This document shows positions 54,901-64,000 of a DNA stretch of 64,000 bases, in pieces. Within the stretch, counting starts at the first letter, position 1. The number at the start of each line of letters is the position of its first letter. Below the pieces are notes generated by a model. It was not told where the DNA came from. It saw only the letters and a list, made by a program, of their open reading frames with translations, and did no database searches. Origin of the DNA: Massariosphaeria phaeospora (Eukaryota > Ascomycota > Dothideomycetes > Pleosporales); NCBI GenBank assembly GCA_011032825.1, contig JAADJZ010000021.1, positions 558,001 to 622,000 on the forward strand. Reading direction: 5' to 3'. A program made the position numbers and the translations under genes.

Positions 54901-57900
54901 ATGACTTCGGTATCGAATCGCACAGATGAGCAAAAAAAGGTGGACTCCGTCGAAGATGCAGAACATGAATTCATTCGAAAAGTGGGCTGGAAAGCCCTTT
55001 TCGGCTTCACGACGAAGCAACACCTCCCGGTCCTCTCTATCGCCTTCTTTACTGCGACTGTATCCGCCCTCACCCTTCCGGCAATGGCAGTCTTGTACGG
55101 CCTGATGTTTCGTCAGTTTGCAGAATTTGGGTCAGGCAAGATAGCAGGCGATGTCCTGCTTCGCAATATCTCCAAGTATTGCATATACCTGACAGGAGTC
55201 GTGTCGCTCAATTGGCTTTCCAACAGCATATACTTTGCCATGTTCTTGACCTTCGGGGAGCTCCAAGCCCGGAGCGCACGAGACAGGATGTTCAATGCCC
55301 TCATTCAGAAGGATATGGCATGGTATGACACCCGACAAAGCGGCGTCGCAGCTTTTCTTCCAGCAATTCAGATGTAAGAAAATCATTTCCAAACTCACCG
55401 AATGTGGTTGTGTTAATCAACGGCAGGCAAATTCGCGATCTTCAACTCTCTGTATCGGGCCCGTTCGGCGAAGGTCTCCAATGCATCGTGCAAGCGATCG
55501 GTGCTTTGGCAGTCGCGTTCTACTTTGCCTGGAATCTTACACTCGTTATTATTGCATCGGTACCACTCATATACATTGTCATGGCGCTTCTGTCCAAACG
55601 ATTCACGGCACGGGCGCATGAGCAAGCCGACAAACTTCAACAAGCCCTCAAGTATGTCACAAATGCTATTCAGAGCATCGAAACCGTCAAATGTTTCAAC
55701 GGCGAACGACTCGAGCTCCAAAGGTATATCGGTTTCATCGGTCTGGCAGCAGCTCTTTACGTCCGCCAAGCCAATATTCGATCTCTGCAGGTTGGCTTCA
55801 TGCAGTTCATCACTCTCAGTATCTTTGTACAAGGATTTTGGTATGGCAGCCATCTTGTCACTTCTGGACAGAAGAATGCCGGAGATGTGGTGACAACGTT
55901 CTGGGGTGCATTGATGGCCGTCCAGGGCATCAGTGGATTTCTGCCTCAATTCATTACTTTACAGAAGGGCAGAGTCGCTGGTGCAAGGTTACAGGCACTA
56001 ATGGCGCAGATGTCGAAGAATGACCTTGGCACCGAATTACGAGGCAAACTGAGACCGGATCGATGTCCAGGGGACGTAGTATTCAAGAAGGTAAGGTATA
56101 TATTATCTGTCTACGGACGACATTGAACTGATATCTGCAGGTAACCTTCGCATATCCCACTCGATCCGACCAGCCCGCGATACGCGATGTCTCGGTATTC
56201 TTTCCTGCTGGCGAAACCACATTCGTTATCGGACGAAGTGGATCCGGAAAGAGCACATTGGGCCAGCTACTGGTACGTTTCTACCAAGCCAATGCTGGTG
56301 AGATATTTCTCGATGGTGTTGGGTTGGAACAGCTGGATGTTCAATGGCTCCGCGAAAACATCACATTAGTAGAGCAGCACAGTGTACTGTTCAACGACAC
56401 TATTCGCCGCAACGTTGAATTAGCAAGGCAGGGACAGAACGTCGGTCGCGAAGAAGTCGAAGAAGCAGTCAAATTTGCCCTGCTTCAGCAAATGGTTCAA
56501 GAGCTTCCCGACGGTCTAGATACACTAGTCGGAATGAAAGGGGACGCGATGAGCGGCGGTCAGCTACAGCGAATGGCGCTAGCACGCGCACGACTTCGGG
56601 ATACTCCGGTGCTTGTACTCGATGAATCCACGAGCGCCCTTGATTACATCACCAGGTCTGCAATCCTAGAAGCTATAAGAACTTGGAGACGCGGCAAAAC
56701 TACCATTGTCATCACCCATGATGTCTCACAAATAGGACCAGACGACTTTGTGTACGTGCTAGACAACGCCCGTGTGGTGCAAGAAGGCTATCGCAAGGTG
56801 TTGGAGGCAGAGCCCAATTCCATTTGGCAAACATTCCTAGCATCACAAGAAGACGACATGGACGCGGAAGACAAGGAAGAGGATGAGGATGATGACGGTA
56901 CGGAAGAGATCTTGTCTCTCTACGCTGGTTCCTGGGGTATGCGTACGCCTCCGCGTCCTACATCAGCCTTGTTCTTCAATGAGCAGCTGCTGTCACCCAT
57001 CCTAAGCCCGGGTCGAAATTCAATGTTAGTCACTGGAGGTAGAAGGCTCTCGATTCCAACATCTGAATCGGACGCCTCGGACGGTAACTTGAAGCCTCCA
57101 GCTCTGCCGGCATCTGTTATGCGGTCACACGAAGCGAGGAGCTTCCAGTCTAGACCTCTATCTATGGTCTCGAATCGACGAGTCTCTCGCAATATAAGTT
57201 ATCCTCGGCCAATATCTGTGACACAAGAGGTTCCTTTACGGCTCGATCTTCCGGCTATAAAACAGCGTCGCCAGAGGTGCAGTGCAAACAGGAAAAGCAA
57301 AGACATCACACCAGACAACCCAGCACATCCACCTACACCTGAACCTCTTTCTCTTAGGGAAATCATCGGAACTGTTTGGCCTACGCTCACTTGGCGTTAT
57401 CGTCTTATTCTCATCGGAGCTTTCATGTGCGCCTTTACCCACGCTGGAGCTACGCCCACTTTTGGGTTTGTCTTTGCTCGCCTTCTGTCCACCTTCTACG
57501 TCGGGACAGATCAGAAACACCTAGCATTAACATATGCTCTCTCTATTCTAGGAATTGCCATTGCCGACGGTTTGGCAACCTATGGATTCCATTTCCTTTT
57601 CGACGTCTGCGCTCAAGCCTGGGTCAGCATATTGAAGGAACAAGCGATGAGACGTATTCTAATGCAACCGCGGGAGTTTTTTGACCGCGAAGAAAATAGC
57701 GTCTCTCGAATTGCAGAGTGCCTAGATCAGTTTGCTGAAGAGGCTCGCAACCTCCCGGGGCGCTTTGCCGGCATCGTTGTCGTCATCGTTACTATGATCA
57801 TTATCGCTATAATATGGAGTCTAATCACTTGTTGGAAGCTAACTCTCGTTGCGCTAGGCTGTGGCCCGGTACTATACGCGATCACCTGGTGCTACAACAA

Positions 57901-59140
57901 GATTAGTAGTCGTTGGGAGACGCTATGCAATGAAGCTGACGAAAATGTGGGCCAAGTCCTGCACGAGACGTTCGCCAATATCCGAACAGTGCGTTGTCTT
58001 GTCCTCGAGGAAGTATTCCGCAAGAAGCACAAGAAGGCCACAACTACTGCCCTCAAAATAGGCATGAAGCGTGCGCTTTATTCTGGATCGATCTTTGGAC
58101 TCAATTACGCAGGTGTTCTCTTCGTCACAGCGTTGTTTTTCTGGTACGGCGCTTTTGTACTATCAAGGGGGGAATTCAGCACTACGAGAATTCTTCAGGC
58201 ATTTGCGATTCTTTTGCTGAGCGTAAACCATACCAACTACATTGGCAACTACATGCCTCAGATCAACACGGCTAGAGATGCGGGATCCCGACTCCTCCGT
58301 CTGGCAAGGCTGCCACAGAACTCGCATGAACTCGGTGGCACCGTGCAGATTCAGAGCGCTGGAGATGTTGTGTTTGAGGGGGTGAGCTTCACGTATCCGA
58401 CTCGGAAGGAGAATCCAGTGCTACACAGTGTTAGCTTCAATATTGCACGAGGCAGTTGCACTGCCATCGTAGGCTCCTCCGGATCTGGGAAGTCCACAAT
58501 CGCTGCCCTTCTCCTGAAGCTGTACCAAACGGACTCTCGGGGACTTGCTGCTGGTCGTGGAGATCTCTCGATATCTGGTCACAACATCAAGACATTGCAT
58601 ACGGCTATGCTTCGCTCCCGGATGGCTATCGTTTCGCAGAGTCCCGTACTCTTTCCTGGAACAATTGCGGATAACATCGCCTATGGTCTCTCGCCATCCT
58701 CTTCACGTGCTACGTTGGAGAGTATCCGCCGCGCAGCTTCAGCCGCAGGTGTGGCCGACTTCATTGCCAGTCTTCCACAAGGGTACCAAACCCTTTTAGG
58801 CGAAGGCGGTACGAGTCTATCTGGAGGACAGGCGCAAAGGATTGCTATATCAAGGGCTCTCGTGCGGGACCCAGATATCCTGATCCTGGACGAGGCAACG
58901 AGTGCGTTGGACGTTGAGTCGGGAGGCGTTGTGCGCGAAACTATCCAGAGGTTGGTCATGGAGAAAGGAAGACACATGACTGTGATCATCATCACGCATG
59001 CGAGAGAGATGATGTCGATTGCTGAGCATATCATCATGCTGGATAAGGGAAGAGTGGTAGAAGAGGGGTCGTTCGATGAGCTCAAGCGCAAACGGGGACA
59101 GTTTTCGAGACTGTTGAGAGGTGACGCCGAGGGTTTGTAG
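54901..59140 (+). CDS. STE6: full-size ABCB transporter, STE6 (a-factor exporter)-like
   Basis: ABC exporter with (TMD-NBD)x2, of the group that exports the farnesylated a-type mating pheromone. Exons 54901-55373, 55427-56090 and 56141-59140 (introns 53 and 50 bp) give 1378 residues. The first membrane domain includes the family-typical DMAWYDTRQSGVAAFLPAIQMQIRDLQLSVSGP joined over intron 1. NBD1 has Walker A GRSGSGKST (about residue 410), signature MSGGQLQRMALARA and Walker B VLVLDESTSALD. A long linker with an acidic stretch (about 619-637) and Ser/Arg-rich region separates the halves. NBD2 has GSSGSGKST (about 1157), LSGGQAQRIAISRAL and ILILDEATSALD. Both sites look catalytically complete. 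The STE6 call rests on the NBD1-linker style and my memory of mould orthologues; a drug-exporting ABCB remains possible. Confidence 0.85.
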
Positions 59141-59732
59141 AAGACTGCAAGATAGGACTGGCTAAGAGTGACCCTTTAGCGTGAGGGGCTGAAGTTTAGA
59201 TGGGGTGATCTGTTAGCACTAAATGATACCTTCGATGAAAAGAGCTCTAGGTTTCGTGTTCAAGCGTGTTACTGTAGAGTGGTTCTTCTAGGAGTCATTG
59301 CTGCCACCAAAGAACAATTCTCCTTGGACCTCGGGTGGCGCGGCGTCTAACGCGTGTATCCATTGACTTTTTGCATGCCCCTCTCCGCCCTCGTCCTCAA
59401 AACTCGCCGCCCTCATTATCACATCTGTACAATTCCCAGCTTGACGGCTTATGAATCAGTTCACATGAGCTATTTCCAATACAAAATTCATCTCGCCATC
59501 ACATCGTCAGCGGAAGTGTCTCCCCACAGCGCCCAGTCGGTCCTGCTCACATAACCCCATGCGGAACAGCCCCGCACTGGCCCGAGCTCCTTGAAGCTCA
59601 CTACCCCAACGTCATCCTTGTGGCATCCCCAACGTCACCCCCGCAGTCAGCTGCGCCTGCCGACGTATACGCGGCCTGGACCGTGGTTTCCTTCGTAGCT
59701 TATAACTCCGCTAACCATCCCCATCATTTACA
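59141..59732. other. intergenic region upstream of SSADH
   Basis: 592 bp without a protein-like frame; contains the STE6-like 3' region and the SSADH promoter, in which a CTAACCATCCCCATCATTTACA stretch directly precedes the start. Confidence 0.45.
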
Positions 59733-61501
59733 ATGCGACCACTGTTATCAGCTAGAAGAACAATTGCACGGCAACCAAGCTGCAGGAGCAGATTCCAGAG
59801 AAGAGTACTACCAGTGATACTGCAGAGGAGTTACGCCATGGGTCACTCGGTGCCTCCAGTGAGTTTGTTGGATAAGAGTGGAATGCCATGTCAGCTAATG
59901 TGGATTGGCTTAGTTAAACGACAAATCCCTTCTCAAATCGCAAGCATACGTGAATGGAGAATGGATTAACGCGAAATCAGGGAAGACCTTCGAGGTCACA
60001 GGTATGTGGCACGCACAGCTCTGTTCGTACAGCAGACTGATCAGCTTCCATAGACCCTGCCACAGGCAAAGTCATAGGCACGATGCCAGAAATGGACCGC
60101 ACCGACACTGAAGCAGCTATCGCCGCAGCTGCTGCCGCCCTCCCGTCGTTCCGAAAGACCACAGGCCGCGAGCGGTCACGCATGCTGCGGAAGTGGTACC
60201 AGCTGATGGTGGACAATGCGGATGACCTTGCCAAACTTATAACTTGGGAGAACGGAAAGCCCATGGCGGATGCGAAGGGCGAAGTCACGTATGCGGCGAA
60301 CTTCTTCGAGTGGTTTAGCGAAGAGGCGCCTCGGACGTATGGGAATACCATTCCAGCGAGCATTGCAGGCAACCGCGTGTTTACCATCAAAGAGCCCGTT
60401 GGAGTCACGGGACTGATCACACCGTGAGTCTCGTCGAGTCAGCTCACTCCCAAGGCACTGAATCTTACCGTTCCTACCAGATGGAATTTCCCAGCCGCCA
60501 TGATTACCAGGAAAATCGGCCCTGCTCTTGCAGCCGGCTGCACAGTAGTAGTGAAGTCCCCTGGTGAGACGCCCTTCACAGCAGCAGCACTGGCAGAGCT
60601 TGCGCATCGTGCCGGCGTTCCGAAAGGTGTTGTGAATATTGTGACAGCACTCTCCAATATTCCCGAAGTTGGTGAGACAATCACGTCTTCGACGACTGTG
60701 AAGAAAATATCATTCACAGGTTCCACGGGCGTGGGTAAACTTCTCATGAAACAGTCTGCCAACACACTTAAAAAACTCTCTTTTGAACTCGGCGGCAATT
60801 CGCCTTTCATTGTATTCGACGATGCCGATCTAGAGGCCGCAGTGACTGGAGCAATTACCTCCAAATTCCGATCCTCGGGACAAACCTGCGTGTGTGCTAA
60901 CCGATTATACATCCAATCTAGCATCTACGACGAATTCGCCAATAAGTTCACCGAGAAGGTCAAGAGCTTCAAGGTCGGTGGAGGCTACGACGAAGGCGTT
61001 ACGCATGGCCCGCTCATCCACGACCGCGCTGTTGCCAAAGTCGACAACCACGTCCAAGACGCCATCAAGCAAGGCGGCACCGTCCTCATCGGCGGCCAAA
61101 AACTGCCCGATCTCGGCGCAAACTTCTACCAACCCACCGTCATCCGCGACATGACGGCCGACATGCAGCTTGCCCAAGAAGAGACCTTTGGCCCTGTCGC
61201 CGGCCTCTTCAAATTCAACACCGAGGCCGATGTGGTCAAGCTGGCGAACCAGTCGGAAGTTGGCCTTGCAGGCTATTTCTTCAGTAGAGATGTGCAGCGG
61301 GTCTATCGCGTGGCTGAGGCACTAGAAGTAGGCATGGTAGGCGTCAACACGGGGCTCATCTCCGATCCGGCTGCCCCTTTTGGCGGTGTGAAAGAGAGTG
61401 GGTTTGGGAGGGAGGGGAGCGCTTTGGGCATTGAGGAGTACATGACGACGAAGATGGTCACTTTGGGCGGCATGGGCCAGCCGCTTCAAGGGGAGGCGTA
61501 G
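59733..61501 (+). CDS. UGA2: succinate-semialdehyde dehydrogenase, probably mitochondrial
   Basis: Oxidises succinate semialdehyde to succinate, the last step of the GABA shunt. Exons 59733-59858, 59914-60001, 60054-60423 and 60481-61501 (introns 55, 52 and 57 bp) give 534 residues. The first exon encodes an Arg/Ser-rich leader (MRPLLSARRTIARQPSCRSR) fitting a mitochondrial presequence. Core: LKSQAYVNGEWINAKSGKTFEV, the cofactor-binding PWNFPAAMITRKIGPALAAGCTVVVK (split after the Pro by an intron), GSTGVGKLLM, the general base in FELGGNSPF, and the nucleophile in FRSSGQTCVCANR. SSADH-typical are the two Cys around the active site and the C-terminal PFGGVKESGFGREGSALGIEEY. Other aldehyde dehydrogenases of this subgroup (glutarate semialdehyde) cannot be excluded. 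Confidence 0.94.
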
Positions 61502-61909
61502 TGTGTTGCTAAAGTAAAACATATCGTAGCGAAGTATCGAGCTGTACATAGATAGTTCTGGGAAGTTCTACATCTCTCGGATGATCGAGATCCGGGGTAA
61601 TTGAGTTCCTGGTGGTCTATGTTGACCGCACCCGCCATTTGAGTCGGGCTTGTCCTTTCTACTCTACAATATCTGCTAATCAGTAGTAGAGCCCAACGGT
61701 ATGTGTAGTCACATAGATATTGCCATTGGGAGTAAAGCGATATTTACTCTGGTGGACGTAGAGACTGAACGGCCAGCCAAAACAGTTCATAGCATAGCAG
61801 ACAATCTCCCGACGAGACAATCCATCGAGAAACAATAGTCGCAAAGAACATTGATTTAGTATCCGCAAGACAATCTGCACATTCGAACCCCTCATCGTAC
61901 ACCCCCTCC
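61502..61909. other. convergent 3' region between SSADH and separase genes
   Basis: 408 bp with no gene-like frame, only 3' flanks of the two convergent genes. Confidence 0.5.
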
Positions 61910-64000
61910 CTAGTCCAAAAACACCGGGATCCCATAAACAACCGCCGCAGCCCCATTGAGGTACCGCAAAACACACGCGTCCCTCGCCGCCCGCACCGCC
62001 TCATCCAAGCCCACGCCTCTGCGGCGTTTCACCGCAGCATCCAGCGTCTGTTCATCTACCGCCTGGCCGCGATCCCTCCTTTTCTTTTTCCCGTCGCTCG
62101 AGCCCCGGGCGCTCTCCACCTCGTCCACGAGCTGCGCAACCTTGCCCTTGCCTTTAGACTTCTTCGCCGTCTTCGGCGCCTCGACTTCGGCGTCGGCCGT
62201 CGATTCGGGCCATAGGCCCCACAGCTCGCCGGCTTTGACGGCGAAGCGGTCGCAGTCTTTATCGGTGACGTCCCAGAGCATGCCGAGCACGGCTGGGGCG
62301 CCGGCAGTGAGGTAGGAGGCAAGCATGCCGGAGGGTTCGTAGATGCCGTTCTCGGTGAGATGTGCCGAGGAACATCCGAAGAGGAGTGTGGTGGCACATC
62401 CGGGCCTCGACTCGTCTTCAACCTGGGTGCCGGGATAGAGACGTCGAACGGACTTGGATTTGATGAATTGTGCTCCACTGCCGTGACCGAAATAGAGGAC
62501 GAGGTCTTTCTCTTTGAGTGAAGACTCGAATTCGGTCTCTGTGGGGGCGCGATTCGCGATGTGAGTCCAGTCTCCTTGCATCTCGTCTAATCGTGGTTTC
62601 AGCGTTTTCAGTGTGTTACTCAGATCTCCAGAGGGATTGAGGATGCTTGTTCCTCCAGACATCCCCGAAATGTAGTGTCCTGGTAGTGACTCTGCCGTCC
62701 CGCTAGATGGTCTCGCAGCAAGTATTCGCTCGCGAAGAGCGGCCAGAGATGGAAGCCGAGAGATGGAGAGTTTCTCAAGAGATGGAAGAGATTCCCATGG
62801 GAATCCATGTAAGTTCTTGTCCAGAATCAAGATAGTATGTCTTGTTTGAGAGGAAACACCTGTAGAGGCACCGTGGTAAGCGCGCAGTGCATCAAGCGTC
62901 TCGATCACCATAGCGTCGAAGTCGATCTCGTCGTAAGCGTTACGCTCCCCGTTGAATTGGAGGATGTCCACCACAAAATAAAGCAGGTCCATCAGTGCCT
63001 CGTCCAAATCTAACTCTTCGTGAGATGCATCCCCGAGCCCGACAAAAAGGTCCAAAACTCGCGCGTCCAGCATAACTCTCTTCTCTTGTTTTCTCCCACT
63101 TCGGGATGGCAGATGACGATCCAGTATGGCATTGAGAGATTTCCGGAACCGTGCTAGCAGCGCAGGCTGTCGAGGATGCTGTGAGAAAATGCCTTTGAAA
63201 CCGCCAAGCCAAATATTCTCAATATTGATGAGCAACTCATGTAATCTCGTATCCAAAGCCTCTCGTTCCGTCCACCATTGGACTTTGGCTTCTCTAGACG
63301 TTACGTCCTTTGCAGAGCGTGTGCTGAAATCACTAAGCTCTATGATTTCATCAAAATCACGCCTACCGTCTTCAAATGTAAACTCTTCTTCATCCATGTC
63401 GCGCGACGTGTGGCGTGCCATTGGTAATCGCAAGACAAATGGCGAGTTTCCATTGTCGTATCGAGTGATGAAGAGTTCATCATGGGCTTCACTGAGCGCA
63501 AGCGAAATGGCAGTCCATGATTTCGGAATCACATCCACGTAGGTTTCTTGGAACTCTGTAGCCGTGGCAAGTGTGACCGAGTTACTCGGGCGTAGTTCTG
63601 GCCATTTCATATACTCTTCACGGGACATGTTCTCGCATTCCACGTTGATTGATTCCTGAGCAAGTCTCAACGAGTTGCATTTTGGGATTTCTGGGCCTTG
63701 TTAGCTAGGTCTGCGGAGCTAGATATCATGTACACATACCACTCATGTACGCAGCATATAAAGGGTGAAGTGAGCCATGAAGATCACCACCAGATACCGC
63801 GGATAGGACAACAGTGAGATGACCTAGAGCAAAACAGGCCAATTGAAAGTTATGTCTAGAACCACCGTTGGCGAGGAGAGAGTGTGCATGCGTAAGACAT
63901 TCGCGAGCCTCGTATAAATTCGCTAGCACGTCATCTTTGGTCGATCTCTTGCCCTTGGATTTCGTTGTAGGCGCCACGATGGCCGACCGATTGACGGAGT
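61910..64000 (-). CDS. ESP1: separase (cohesin-cleaving cysteine protease), C-terminal part
   Basis: Separase cleaves the kleisin subunit of cohesin at anaphase; family C50, a caspase-like fold. Two exons are visible: an incomplete one from the right edge to 63740 and 63690-61910 (49-bp intron); the N-terminal helical part lies outside the window, so about 680 residues of a much longer protein are seen. The catalytic dyad is clear: His in YFGHGSGAQF (codon 62483-62485) and Cys in LLFGCSSAHLTE (codon 62372-62374). Before it stands the C50 motif LILDKNLHGFPWESLPSL. The last 130 residues contain a Lys/Glu-rich insert (KTAKKSKGKGKVAQ...DGKKKRRDRG) before the final CVLRYLNGAAAVVYGIPVFLD. The C-terminus is complete. 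Confidence 0.93.

Noticed and set aside
1..64000. tRNA, rRNA, CRISPR array or intact transposon
   Set aside because: Looked for by eye; no convincing boxes, spaced direct repeats, terminal repeats or transposase/reverse transcriptase motifs. The only transposon-related trace is the DUF8040-like protein.

Overview
The window is nuclear DNA of a filamentous ascomycete (Pezizomycotina; a Dothideomycete is my best guess from gene content, not proven). The genes have 1 to 8 exons, mostly 47-90 bp introns with GT..AG ends and CTAAC/CTAAT-type branch sites. The gene set is typical of moulds: an AA9 polysaccharide monooxygenase, a tyrosinase, a fungal rhodopsin-like protein, a Zn2Cys6 regulator and class II DAHP synthase. 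I rebuilt the exon structures by hand; every joined model keeps frame.

Layout from left to right. 0-5.2 kb: proteasome subunit RPN2 (N-terminus outside the window) and mitochondrial COX10. 6.2-7 kb: secreted AA9 LPMO. 7.5-11.1 kb: a fungal NLR-type N-terminal domain gene whose frame is cut by two in-frame stops, with conserved-looking coding sequence after each. 11.5-15.6 kb: DHA14-type MFS transporter and an eight-exon rhodopsin-like membrane protein, both on the minus strand. 15.6-17.8 kb: gene-empty. 17.8-25.6 kb: secreted tyrosinase, ADP1-like ABCG transporter and a PLP aminotransferase. 25.8-27.2 kb: BRCT protein. 28.5-35.1 kb: HYPK (three short exons), class II DAHP synthase under two Gcn4/CpcA-type sites, a small conserved protein, a standalone Harbinger-N-like helical protein ending in a perfect EF-hand loop, and a Zn2Cys6 factor. 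36.4-39.5 kb: ribosomal protein S2 divergent from an ATG28-like coiled-coil protein. 39.9-45.4 kb: alpha/beta hydrolase, amidase, mitochondrial SDR. 46-54.3 kb: membrane-anchored ZZ/EF-hand protein, WDR6/RTT10 and PBDC1, the last two sharing a 218-bp divergent promoter. 54.9-64 kb: STE6-like ABC transporter, succinate-semialdehyde dehydrogenase and the catalytic end of separase, which runs off the right edge.

Most genes are housekeeping. The accessory pieces are the LPMO, the broken NLR-like gene, the MFS/rhodopsin pair, the tyrosinase-ABCG-aminotransferase group and the DUF8040/EF-hand protein. No transposon open frame, tRNA, rRNA or CRISPR array was found. Functional statements rest on motif and family recognition by eye, without database searches.
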